The notes beneath the pieces were generated by a model that saw nothing but the letters and a program-made list of their open reading frames with translations, was not told the origin of the DNA and made no database searches. DNA of 18,020 bases from Cypionkella sp. GTDB lineage: Bacteria > Pseudomonadota > Alphaproteobacteria > Rhodobacterales > Rhodobacteraceae. Below, one piece after another: positions 1 through 7,399 of the stretch (position 1 is its first letter; every line of letters begins with the position of its first letter). The DNA is taken from contig JAGPBG010000004.1 of the NCBI GenBank assembly GCA_018063485.1, forward strand, positions 1 to 18,020, written 5' to 3'. Made by a program: the position numbers and the translations under genes.

Positions 1-396
1 GACCCGCCCCCGCGCCATCGCGCCCAAGGCTGCCCCAAACACTTCATCGGTCAGCCCAAAGGCCCAGGCCCAGGCATGTCGCGTGCTGGCCGCCTTGCCC
101 ACCCGCTTGATCAGCGCCGGGCCATAGAGCAGATGCCGCAAGTTCATCGCCACCAGCGTAAACGCCGCCACCAACAACGGCGCGCCGCTGCTGATCAACG
201 CCAGCGCCAGAAACTGCGCCGCCCCGGCATAGATGATCAGCGACAGGCCAAAGGCCTCAAGCGCCGACAGCCCCGCGCCGGTTGCCGCCACCCCGAAGGC
301 AAAGGCAATCGGAAAATAGCCCAGCGCGATCGGCAGGGCGGTGATCAGCCCATCGGTAAAGCGCGATTTGGGGGAAATTTGCGTCTGGCTCTGCAT
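1..396 (-). CDS. azlC: AzlC-family branched-chain amino acid permease subunit, N-terminal part (cut by window edge)
   Basis: The first 132 codons are visible and the frame runs off the left edge. The product begins MQSQTQISPKSRF, followed by hydrophobic segments at about residues 17-36 and 45-90. It carries the AzlC-like stretch IIYAGAAQFLALAL (about 54-67) and then NLRHLLYGPAL, typical of the AzlC large subunit. AzlC is an inner-membrane protein that, with the small AzlD protein, exports branched-chain amino acids or analogues. AzlD would be expected just downstream, outside the window. The start is ATG at 396, and no good Shine-Dalgarno precedes it; a 7-bp imperfect hairpin (399-426) occupies that spot. 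It lies 82 bp after gcvP on the same strand, so read-through from the glycine operon is possible but unproven. Family assignment is fairly sure; substrate is not known. Confidence 0.8.
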   Translation of the reverse strand, partial: MQSQTQISPKSRFTDGLITALPIALGYFPIAFAFGVAATGAGLSALEAFGLSLIIYAGAAQFLALALISSGAPLLVAAFTLVAMNLRHLLYGPALIKRVGKAASTRHAWAWAFGLTDEVFGAALGAMARGRV

Positions 397-478
397 GTCG
401 GGGCAAGGAGTAATGTCCCTGCCCCGGCCTTGTCAATCAGTGCAGGTCAAGACTGCGCTGCGCATGCGGTTTGCGCAG

Positions 479-3319
479 CTATTCGGCAGCTTCCATATAG
501 CTGTCCAGTGGCGGGCAGGTGCAGATCAGATTGCGGTCGCCAAACACGTTATCGACCCGGCCCACCGGTGGCCAGTATTTGTCCACCCGGAAGGCTCCGG
601 GCGGGAAACAGCCCTGCTCGCGCGGATATTTGCGCGTCCAGTCGGCCACCAGGTCTTCGACCGTGTGCGGAGCATGGCGCAAGGGGCTGTCCTCACTGGA
701 AATCTCCCCGTCTTCAACCGCCTTGATCTCTTCGCGGATCGCCAGAAGCGCCGTGATAAAGCGGTCGATCTCGGCCTTGGTTTCTGATTCCGTGGGTTCC
801 ACCATGAGCGTTCCCGACACCGGCCATGACATGGTGGGTGCATGAAAACCGTTGTCAATCAGACGCTTGGCGATATCGTCCACCGTCACACCGAATTCGG
901 CAAAGGGCCGGGTATCCAAGATACACTCATGCGCAACCCGGCCCTTGTTGCCCATGAACAGGATCGGATAAGAGCCTGAAAGCCGCGCGGCGATGTAATT
1001 GGCGTTCATGATCGCCACCCGCGTCGCCTGGGTCAACCCCTCACCGCCCATCATCAGGCAATAAGCCCATGAGATCAGCAAGATAGAGGCTGATCCATAG
1101 GGAGCAGCACTCACCGGTCCCTCGACCCCACCGGTCTCGGGATGCCCCGGAAGAAAGGGGGCCAGATGCGCGCGTACCCCAATCGGCCCCATCCCCGGCC
1201 CACCGCCACCATGCGGAATGGCAAAGGTCTTGTGCAGGTTCAAGTGGCTGACATCGCTGCCGATTTCTCCCGGTTTCACCAACCCGACCAGCGCGTTCAT
1301 ATTCGCGCCGTCAAGATAGACCTGCCCGCCATGCTCATGGGTAATGCGGCAGATATCGCGGACGGTTTCCTCAAACACACCATGGGTAGAGGGGTAAGTG
1401 ATCATGCAGGCCGCAAGCTGATTTCCCGCCGCCGTCGCCTTGGCCGCGAAATCCTCCAGATCAATGTCTCCGTTGGGGGCCGATTTCACCACCACAACTT
1501 CCATCCCCGCCATCTGTGCCGAGGCCGGATTGGTGCCATGCGCCGACACCGGGATCAGGCAAACCTTGCGATGCCCCTCACCGCGCGAGCGGTGATAGGC
1601 CTGAATGGTCAACAGCCCTGCATATTCACCCTGCGCACCGGAATTGGGCTGCATGGAAAACGCATCATACCCAGTGATTTCACACAGCTTTCCCGAAAGA
1701 TCCTCAATCGCCTCACGATAGCCAAGTGCTTGATCTGGCGGTGCAAAAGGATGCAGAGTGCCGAATTCCGGCCATGTGATCGGCATCATTTCGGCCGCCG
1801 CATTCAACTTCATCGTGCAAGACCCCAAGGGGATCATCGCCCGGTCCAAAGCCAGATCGCGATCCGACAAACGGCGCATATAGCGCATCATTTCCGACTC
1901 GGCCCGGTTCATGTGGAACACCGGATGGGTCAGAAATTCGGTGTCGCGCAACTGGCTTTCGGGGAAGCCCAGAGCCGCCCGATGTGGCGGCACCCCCTCG
2001 ATCCCAAAAGCGCGCAGCACCTTGACCAGCACCTTTTCATCGGTGGCTTCATCCAACGAAATACCGACCCGATCACTGCCGATCTTGCGGAAGTTCAACC
2101 CCTCTTGCCGCGCCGCCGCCAAGATGCCGGTCTGCCCAACGCCAACCTCGACAGTGATGGTGTCAAAGAAGGCTTTTGGCGACACTTTCGCCCCCGCAGC
2201 CTTAAGTGCGCGGGCAAGTCGGTTGGTCATGAAATGCACCCGCTCGGCAATGGCGCGCAGCCCATCCGGGCCATGAAAAACCGCGTAAAATGAGGCCATT
2301 ACCGCCAAAAGCGCCTGAGCCGTGCAGACGTTTGATGTTGCCTTTTCGCGGCGGATATGCTGCTCGCGGGTTTGTAATGCCAGCCGGTAAGCCTTGTTGC
2401 CACGCGCATCAATCGACACCCCGACAATGCGCCCCGGCATCGCGCGTTTGTACTCATCCTTGCACGAAAAGAACGCAGCATGTGGCCCGCCATAACCCAA
2501 GGGCACGCCAAAACGCTGGCTTGATCCGACCGCAATGTCGGCCCCCATTGCACCGGGCTCTTTCAACATCGTCAGCGCCAGAAGGTCCGTGGCCACAATC
2601 GCAATCGCCTTGGCGGCGTGCAGGGCCGCGATCTCGGCAGTCAGGTCGCGCACATGGCCAAAGGTGCCGGGATATTGGAAAATTCCGGCAAAGACCTTGT
2701 CGGCCTCCAACGCCTCGGGCGCACCAACAATCACTTCGATCCCCAAAGGATGCGCGCGGGTCTTGATCACTTCGATGGTTTGCGGATGACAATTTTCGTC
2801 GACAAAGAACGCCTTGGCCTTGGATTTCGCCACCCGCTCCGCCATCGTCATCGCCTCGGCTGCCGCAGTTGCCTCATCAAGCAGGCTGGCATTGGCCACC
2901 GGCAGGCCGGTCAGATCGGCCACCATGGTCTGATAGTTCAGCAAAGCCTCAAGCCGGCCTTGCGCGATTTCGGGCTGATAGGGGGTATAGGCCGTATACC
3001 AGGCCGGATTTTCCAATATATTGCGCTGGATAGCCGGGGGGGTCACCGTGCCGTAATAGCCCTGCCCAATCAAGCTGACCATGATCTTGTTGCGCGCGCC
3101 CACCGCCCGCATCCGCGCCAGAAGATCATGCTCCGATAGCGGCGCCCAGCCCAAGGGGACGCTTTGCCTGATAGAGGCCGGCACGGTCTGGTCGATCAAT
3201 TCGTCAAGCGATTTGACGCCCACCACCTTCAGCATTTCGGCCATCTCCGAAGGAGACGGCCCGATATGGCGACGATTGGCAAAATCATAGGGATTATAGT
3301 CAATGGGGGTAAAGGTCAT
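479..3319 (-). CDS. gcvP: Glycine dehydrogenase (decarboxylating), P protein of the glycine cleavage system
   Basis: Decarboxylates glycine with pyridoxal phosphate and passes the aminomethyl group to the lipoyl arm of GcvH. The 946-residue product matches the usual length of the single-chain P protein (about 950). The start [15 protein letters not shown], the N-half motif [11 protein letters not shown] (about 86-95), [11 protein letters not shown] (about 497-507) and the PLP-lysine region [19 protein letters not shown] (Lys at about 697) are all present, so it appears intact. It is the third gene of gcvT-gcvH-gcvP, separated from gcvH by 98 bp holding two hairpins. Its ribosome site is weak (AGGG about 8 nt before ATG), and P may be made at a different level from T and H. 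The operon follows a glycine riboswitch. No lipoamide dehydrogenase gene is in the window. Confidence 0.98.
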   Translation of the reverse strand: MTFTPIDYNPYDFANRRHIGPSPSEMAEMLKVVGVKSLDELIDQTVPASIRQSVPLGWAPLSEHDLLARMRAVGARNKIMVSLIGQGYYGTVTPPAIQRNILENPAWYTAYTPYQPEIAQGRLEALLNYQTMVADLTGLPVANASLLDEATAAAEAMTMAERVAKSKAKAFFVDENCHPQTIEVIKTRAHPLGIEVIVGAPEALEADKVFAGIFQYPGTFGHVRDLTAEIAALHAAKAIAIVATDLLALTMLKEPGAMGADIAVGSSQRFGVPLGYGGPHAAFFSCKDEYKRAMPGRIVGVSIDARGNKAYRLALQTREQHIRREKATSNVCTAQALLAVMASFYAVFHGPDGLRAIAERVHFMTNRLARALKAAGAKVSPKAFFDTITVEVGVGQTGILAAARQEGLNFRKIGSDRVGISLDEATDEKVLVKVLRAFGIEGVPPHRAALGFPESQLRDTEFLTHPVFHMNRAESEMMRYMRRLSDRDLALDRAMIPLGSCTMKLNAAAEMMPITWPEFGTLHPFAPPDQALGYREAIEDLSGKLCEITGYDAFSMQPNSGAQGEYAGLLTIQAYHRSRGEGHRKVCLIPVSAHGTNPASAQMAGMEVVVVKSAPNGDIDLEDFAAKATAAGNQLAACMITYPSTHGVFEETVRDICRITHEHGGQVYLDGANMNALVGLVKPGEIGSDVSHLNLHKTFAIPHGGGGPGMGPIGVRAHLAPFLPGHPETGGVEGPVSAAPYGSASILLISWAYCLMMGGEGLTQATRVAIMNANYIAARLSGSYPILFMGNKGRVAHECILDTRPFAEFGVTVDDIAKRLIDNGFHAPTMSWPVSGTLMVEPTESETKAEIDRFITALLAIREEIKAVEDGEISSEDSPLRHAPHTVEDLVADWTRKYPREQGCFPPGAFRVDKYWPPVGRVDNVFGDRNLICTCPPLDSYMEAAE

Positions 3320-3346
3320 GGCGCTGCCCTGTGCATAGAGAAAGCT

Positions 3347-3364
3347 GGCCCCGCCGTTGGGGCC
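3347..3364 (-). other. GC hairpin just upstream of gcvP
   Basis: GGCCCC, a 6-nt loop and GGGGCC form a perfect 6-bp stem in the gcvP leader, 28 bp before the ATG. No T-run follows, so it is not a classical terminator. It lies between the larger gcvH-gcvP hairpin and the gcvP ribosome site. Function is not evident. Confidence 0.4.
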
Positions 3365-3384
3365 TGCAATTTTTCTCGAATATC

Positions 3385-3414
3385 TTGCCCGGAATCGTTA
3401 AGGATTCCGGGCAA
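3385..3414 (-). other. 12-bp stem-loop between gcvH and gcvP
   Basis: TTGCCCGGAATC and GATTCCGGGCAA form a perfect 12-bp stem around a 6-nt loop, beginning 3 nt after the gcvH stop codon. On the minus strand it is followed by GATATTCGAGAAAAATT rather than an immediate T-run, so full termination looks unlikely. The probable role is mRNA 3'-end stabilisation or partial termination that sets the T/H-to-P ratio. This is inferred from structure and position only. Confidence 0.6.
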
Positions 3415-3417
3415 TTC

Positions 3418-3777
3418 CTATCCGATCAGCTCATTGTATTCGTCTTCGTCCATCAGCGCATCGAGCACCGACATATCGTCGAGTTTCATCTTGAAGAACC
3501 AAGCCGCCCCGGTGGCATCCTCGTTCACCAGACCCGGATTGTCGACCAGCTTTGCGTTCACTTCGACGATCTCGCCATCAACCGGGGCCAGAATATCCGA
3601 AGCCGCCTTGACGCTTTCGATCACCACCACCTCATCGCCCTCGGCGACAACAGTTTCAGGCTCGGGCAGTTCAACAAACACCACATCGCCCAGTTGCGTG
3701 GCGGCATGTTCGGTGATGCCCACCACCACCAGATCGCCCTCAACGCGCAGCCATTCGTGATCCTTGGTATATTTCAT
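3418..3777 (-). CDS. gcvH: Glycine cleavage system H protein (lipoyl carrier)
   Basis: A 119-residue lipoyl-domain protein that shuttles the aminomethyl group from P protein to T protein on a lipoylated lysine. It starts MKYTKDHEWLR, characteristic of GcvH, and the lipoylation site is in VVIESVKAASDI (Lys57). The C-terminal part, DDMSVLDALMDEDEYNELIG, is typical. The start ATG is preceded by GAGGAAG, which overlaps the TGA stop of gcvT only 8 nt upstream, so the two genes are probably translationally linked. It is complete and of normal length for the family. Confidence 0.98.
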   Translation of the reverse strand: MKYTKDHEWLRVEGDLVVVGITEHAATQLGDVVFVELPEPETVVAEGDEVVVIESVKAASDILAPVDGEIVEVNAKLVDNPGLVNEDATGAAWFFKMKLDDMSVLDALMDEDEYNELIG

Positions 3778-3785
3778 TTTCTTCC

Positions 3786-4922
3786 TCAGCGTTTATAAGT
3801 TGTTGGTTGGAAAGGCATCTGGGCGACGGTTACAGCAAGAGGCTTACCCCTTACCTCGCCCGTCAACCGGGTTCCGATGGCGGAATAGTCACTGCTGACA
3901 TAGCCCATGGCGATGGGCGCCTCGACCGAGGGTCCAAAGCCGCCAGAGGTAATATGCCCCACCGGCGAGGTGGCAGACAGCGCGACCCCTTCACGCATCG
4001 GCGCGCGGCCCTCAGGGCGCAGGCCCACACGTTTGCGGGCCGGACCTGCGGCCAGCTCGCGCAAAATTCGCGCGGCACCGGGAAAGCCACCTTCGCGGGC
4101 ACCACCCGTTCGGCGCACCTTCTGGATGGCCCAGTTCAGCCCGGCCTCAACCGGGGTGGTGGTGGTGTCGATGTCATGGCCGTAAAGGCAAAACCCGGCC
4201 TCCAGCCGCAGAGAATCCCGTGCGCCAAGGCCGATGGGCATCACTTCGGGCTGATCCAGCAGCGTCTTGGCAAACTCCAGCGCCACCGCATCCGGCACCG
4301 AAATCTCAAAGCCGTCCTCGCCGGTATAGCCTGAACGCGACACCCAAAGGTCAACGCCGTTCCACGGCAAAACCGCCACATCCATGAACCGCATTGCAGC
4401 AACGGCAGGAACCATACGGGCAAAAACCGCCTCGGCCTGCGGGCCTTGCAGCGCCAGAAGTGCGCGGTCTGTCACCGGGATCACATCGCAAACGGCCGAG
4501 AGATGCGCGGTCATATGGGCAATATCGGCGTGTTTGCAGCCTGCGTTCACCACAACAAACAGATGATCGCCACGATTGGCAAACATCAGATCGTCGAGAA
4601 TACCGCCCTCGGGATTTGTAAAGATTCCATAGCGTTGACGCCCCTGCACTACGCCCAGGACATCCACCGGCATCAGTTTTTCAAACGCAAGTGCGGTTTC
4701 TTCATAGCTGCCTTTGGGACGCAGGATCACCTGTCCCATATGGCTGACATCGAACAACCCGGCGGCCACACGGGTGTGCAGATGCTCTTTCATCACGCCC
4801 GCCGGATATTGCACCGGCATCTCATAGCCCGCAAACGGCACCATCTTGCCGCCAAGTGCGACATGCAGATCATGCAGACCCAATCTGAACAATTCTTCGG
4901 CCAAAGCCGTTCTCCCAACCAT
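3786..4922 (-). CDS. gcvT: Aminomethyltransferase, T protein of the glycine cleavage system
   Basis: Transfers the methylene group from the H-protein lipoyl arm to tetrahydrofolate, releasing ammonia. Recognised from LHDLHVALGGKMVPFAGYEM near the N-terminus, then GLFDVSHMGQ, the long GCV_T domain with ARDSLRLEAGFCLYGHD, and the C-terminal barrel. The ATG at 4922 gives 378 residues, but it directly follows a perfect hairpin (4923-4940) with no Shine-Dalgarno. An in-frame TTG at 4904 (codon 7) is preceded by GGGAG at 7-nt spacing and would give a start, (M)AEELFRLGLHDLH, closer to related proteins. The true start is therefore uncertain by six codons. It is the first gene of the gcvT-H-P operon, downstream of a tandem glycine riboswitch. 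Confidence 0.96.
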   Translation of the reverse strand: MVGRTALAEELFRLGLHDLHVALGGKMVPFAGYEMPVQYPAGVMKEHLHTRVAAGLFDVSHMGQVILRPKGSYEETALAFEKLMPVDVLGVVQGRQRYGIFTNPEGGILDDLMFANRGDHLFVVVNAGCKHADIAHMTAHLSAVCDVIPVTDRALLALQGPQAEAVFARMVPAVAAMRFMDVAVLPWNGVDLWVSRSGYTGEDGFEISVPDAVALEFAKTLLDQPEVMPIGLGARDSLRLEAGFCLYGHDIDTTTTPVEAGLNWAIQKVRRTGGAREGGFPGAARILRELAAGPARKRVGLRPEGRAPMREGVALSATSPVGHITSGGFGPSVEAPIAMGYVSSDYSAIGTRLTGEVRGKPLAVTVAQMPFQPTTYKR

Positions 4923-4940
4923 TGCCGGAAGATTCCGGCA
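4923..4940 (-). other. Hairpin immediately before the gcvT ATG
   Basis: TGCCGGAATCTTCCGGCA on the minus strand is a perfect inverted repeat (7-bp stem, 4-nt loop) that touches the annotated ATG, about 35 nt after aptamer 2. It may be part of the riboswitch expression platform, masking or exposing the start region. It lacks a U-run, so a terminator is not supported. It shares the GATTCCGG core with the gcvH-gcvP hairpin. Confidence 0.5.
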
Positions 4941-4976
4941 TCGTCCGAACAGGCCAATCCCCGTCCTGCGATGCCC

Positions 4977-5146
4977 CCTCTGTCCTTGCCCAAGGTTGGG
5001 CGCCTGAGATCGTTATCCCTTCGGCGGATGCAGACGCACCACTCTCCAGAGTCTGTCTGTCAAAACGGTCCTTGCGCCTGAGAGTTTACCGGGGCGGTTG
5101 CTCCTTCGGCACCGAGGCATTACCCCCGGATTCTCCCGAACTGACG
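4977..5146 (-). promoter_or_regulatory. Tandem (two-aptamer) glycine riboswitch in the gcvT leader
   Basis: Read on the minus strand, aptamer 1 (about 5146-5057) has GGGAGAA, GCCGAAGGAGCAA (5110-5098), AAACTCTCAGG (5087-5077) and AAGGACC. The linker leads into aptamer 2 (about 5052-4977): CTCTGGAGAG (5051-5042), GCCGAAGGGATAACG, ATCTCAGG and AAGGACAGAG, whose end pairs back to CUCUG. These are the conserved blocks of the known gcvT glycine riboswitch, and two in series is its classical arrangement. In that family, glycine binding normally turns on downstream glycine cleavage genes, matching gcvTHP here. Aptamer 2 has an extra short hairpin, GCCCAACCTTGGGC, between CAGG and AAGGAC. No terminator stem with a U-run is seen before gcvT, so control may be at translation. 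Confidence 0.93.
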
Positions 5147-5263
5147 CGGTGAAACTAACCTGCCAAGCTACGGGCTGGCAAGCAGAAAGAATACATCTCT
5201 GGCAACGGGCCTGCCCTCATCACGGGGTCTGCGGGCGACAAAACGCCGTCATCATTGCTTTGT
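5147..5263 (-). other. gltX-gcv intergenic region; presumed gcv promoter area
   Basis: These 117 bp lie between the gltX stop and the riboswitch. They hold one imperfect hairpin (5161-5180, TGCC/GGCA plus AGC/GCT with a bulged base). I see no convincing sigma-70 -35/-10 pair and no terminator with a U-run for gltX. The gcv operon promoter is inferred to lie here by position only. Confidence 0.3.
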
Positions 5264-6598
5264 TCATTTCTTCCGTAGCTTTTGCAAAAGCGGCATCACA
5301 TCGGCCATTTCCGGCCCGGCTTCAAGACCAGTCAAAGCGCGGCGCAGTGGCCTGAACAGCGCCTTGCCCTTGCGCCCGGTCGCATCTTTGACTGCATTGG
5401 TCCATTCGCCCCAAGTTGCATGGGTCCAGGGCTGCGGTGGCAATACCGCCATGGCCTGCGCCACAAACTCGCGATCTTCGTCGTCGATCAGCGGTTCGGC
5501 CCCGTCGCGAAACAGGTGCCACCAACCGGCCAGATCGTCAAGAATGGTGATATTGCCCTTTGCCACATCCCAAAACTGCCCGGCAATTTCAGCAGGGACG
5601 CCCAAACCCGACACCCGATCAGCCACCGCCGCAAGCGGCAGACTTTGAACATGGGCGCGGGTCAGCGGGAACAGGTCTTCGGCGTCGAATTTCGTTGGTG
5701 CCGCACCGAAACTGCCAATGTCAAATCCATCAATGAGCTCTTGCATCGAGCTGGCCAATTCCACCGGCTTCGAGCTGCCAAGCCGCGCCATCAGCGACAA
5801 CAGCGCCATCGGCTCCACCCCCCGCGCGCGCAGGTCGCGCAAGGAAAGCGTGCCCAGCCGTTTGGACAATTCCTCGCCCTGCGCGCCCGTGAGCAGCGAG
5901 TGATGCGCAAAATTCGGCGGCGTGCCGCCCATGGCCTGCATGATCTGGATTTGCGTGGCGGTATTGGTGACATGATCGGCGCCGCGCACGATAAAGGACA
6001 CGCCCATATCGACATCATCCACCGAGGAGGCAAAGGTATAGAGCACCTGGCCATCGGCGCGGATCAGCACCGGATCAGAGACCGAGGCCGCATCAATCGA
6101 CAGCGGCCCAACGATACCGTCAACCCATTCGATTCGCTCTTGATCAAGGCGAAACCGCCAATAGCCTGCGCGCCCCTCGGCCCGCATCGCCGCGCGCTCG
6201 TCTTCGGTCAAGCGCAGGCTGGAGCGGTCATAGACCGGCGGTTTGCCCATGTTCAGTTGTTTCTTGCGTTTCAGATCCAACTCGACCGGGGTTTCAAAAC
6301 ACTCATAGAACCGCCCCTTGGCGCGCAAATCATCCGCCGCCTCGCGATAGCGTTCCATCCGAAGGCTTTGCTTTTCCACGCGATCCCAATGCAGGCCCAA
6401 CCACTCCAGATCGGCCATGATCCCATCAGCATATTCCTGTTTCGAGCGTTCCTGATCTGTATCATCCAGCCGCAGGATAAAGGTACCGCCCGCCTTGCGG
6501 GTGATCAGATAGTTCATCAGTGCCGTGCGAAGATTGCCGACATGGATATACCCGGTGGGCGAAGGGGCAAAACGGGTGATGGTGGGTTTGGTGGTCAT
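5264..6598 (-). CDS. gltX: Glutamyl-tRNA synthetase
   Basis: Class I aminoacyl-tRNA synthetase that charges tRNA with glutamate. The ATG at 6598 is chosen because AGGAG sits 7 nt upstream and it gives MTTKPTITRFAPSPTGYIH. An upstream in-frame extension of 11 arginine-rich codons is less likely. The product is 444 residues. The HIGH-type motif reads HVGN (19-22), and the KMSKS-type loop reads ELSKR (about 243-247). The zinc-binding cysteines found in many GluRS are absent. Rhodobacteraceae often carry two gltX copies, and this sequence style suggests one of that pair; whether it charges tRNA-Glu, tRNA-Gln or both cannot be read from sequence. It lies upstream of the gcv operon on the same strand. 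Confidence 0.93.
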   Translation of the reverse strand: MTTKPTITRFAPSPTGYIHVGNLRTALMNYLITRKAGGTFILRLDDTDQERSKQEYADGIMADLEWLGLHWDRVEKQSLRMERYREAADDLRAKGRFYECFETPVELDLKRKKQLNMGKPPVYDRSSLRLTEDERAAMRAEGRAGYWRFRLDQERIEWVDGIVGPLSIDAASVSDPVLIRADGQVLYTFASSVDDVDMGVSFIVRGADHVTNTATQIQIMQAMGGTPPNFAHHSLLTGAQGEELSKRLGTLSLRDLRARGVEPMALLSLMARLGSSKPVELASSMQELIDGFDIGSFGAAPTKFDAEDLFPLTRAHVQSLPLAAVADRVSGLGVPAEIAGQFWDVAKGNITILDDLAGWWHLFRDGAEPLIDDEDREFVAQAMAVLPPQPWTHATWGEWTNAVKDATGRKGKALFRPLRRALTGLEAGPEMADVMPLLQKLRKK

Positions 6599-6703
6599 GG
6601 CGGCTCTCCTGCGACGGACCTTCCCTGTCACAGCGTCTGCAATTTGTCCAGTTGGCCGATGCTGGCCAAGATCGCGTTATCAAGCGCATCACCCGCTTCG
6701 GCC

Positions 6704-6733
6704 TTGGCGTTTTGCCGTGCTTGCGACTATCAT
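6704..6733 (+). promoter_or_regulatory. Possible sigma-70 promoter for the secreted protein-pfkB unit
   Basis: TTGGCG (6704-6709) and TATCAT (6728-6733) are separated by 18 bp, with 4/6 and 5/6 matches to the -35 and -10 consensus. The predicted transcript would start near 6740, about 50 nt before the ATG at 6791. This is a pattern match only. Confidence 0.35.
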
Positions 6734-6790
6734 CGGCTTGGCGGCGCCTCCAAAGGGGCTCCGCATGCATTTGGCGGAATGGAGTTTACG

Positions 6791-7378
6791 ATGCCTTTCA
6801 ACTTTTCGCTGCTGAAATCTCTGGCTGTCGCAACGCTGTGCGTCACCGGGGGGGCGATCCAAGCTGGCCCGATTGCCGAAACAGCGGCCAAGATCGAACA
6901 ACAGGCCGCGGCGGGCGACACAGAGGGCGCGCTCAAATCCGCCCAGGTGCTGTTCGGGCAGGTCTGGGAGATGTCGACGGTGATCGGTTTTACCCAGGCG
7001 CTGCTGGTTGATCAGCCCGCCTCGGGTTTCGGAATCTACAACCCGCGCGCCAGCGACGTCTACAAACCCGGCGAAAAGATCATCATTTACGCCGAACCCT
7101 TCGGTTTCGCTTATGGCTCGCCCGATGAGGGGCTGTATTCGATGGGTTTTCATGTTGATTTGAAGGTCATCTCGGAAACTGGCGAACTGTTGGGCGATAT
7201 TCCCAATCTGACCGAGCTTGATCTGGTCTCACGCTATCCCAACCGCGAGTTCCAGGCCAATCTGACCTATACTCTGGACGGTATCGAGCCGGGAAAATAT
7301 CTGCTGCAAACCACCCTGCGTGACAAGAACTCTGACCGCACCGGCAGCTTTGAAACCAAGATCGAAATCGCAGGCTAG
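6791..7378 (+). CDS. Small secreted/periplasmic protein of unknown function
   Basis: 195 residues. The ATG at 6791 has GGAG at 6-nt spacing. The N-terminus MPFNFSLLKSLAVATLCVTGGAIQA looks like a Sec signal peptide, with cleavage probable after AQA-like IQA before GPIAE. A short Ala/Glu-rich helical stretch (about 26-55) follows, then a beta-rich region of about 130 residues with YKPGEKIIIYAEPFGF (about 94-109) and, near the end, LDGIEPGKYLLQTTLRDKNS. That pattern resembles an immunoglobulin-like or carrier-type beta sandwich, but I recognise no named family. The gene ends 21 bp before pfkB on the same strand, so the two are probably co-transcribed. No catalytic motif is visible. An open frame extends far upstream, antisense to gltX, but lacks its own start signals; the signal peptide and ribosome site fix this start. 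Confidence 0.85.
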   Translation: MPFNFSLLKSLAVATLCVTGGAIQAGPIAETAAKIEQQAAAGDTEGALKSAQVLFGQVWEMSTVIGFTQALLVDQPASGFGIYNPRASDVYKPGEKIIIYAEPFGFAYGSPDEGLYSMGFHVDLKVISETGELLGDIPNLTELDLVSRYPNREFQANLTYTLDGIEPGKYLLQTTLRDKNSDRTGSFETKIEIAG

Positions 7379-7399
7379 ACCAGACGGGAGTGCAGCACC

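Noticed and set aside
1142..2293. A 383-codon plus-strand open frame inside gcvP
   Set aside because: Antisense shadow of gcvP; the product is His/Arg-rich with no recognisable motif, and GcvP is intact on the minus strand.
6599..6631. Eleven-residue Arg-rich extension of GltX
   Set aside because: AGGAG lies correctly before the ATG at 6598, and MTTKPTITRFAPSPTG matches the usual GluRS start.
6652..6669. Inverted repeat TTGGCC-N6-GGCCAA upstream of gltX
   Set aside because: Short and GC-rich with no matching promoter elements nearby; could easily be chance.
5282..7378. A 698-codon open frame on the plus strand that covers gltX antisense and continues into the secreted protein
   Set aside because: High-GC antisense frames are often open. 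The gltX motifs are clear on the other strand, and the signal peptide plus ribosome site place the real start at 6791.
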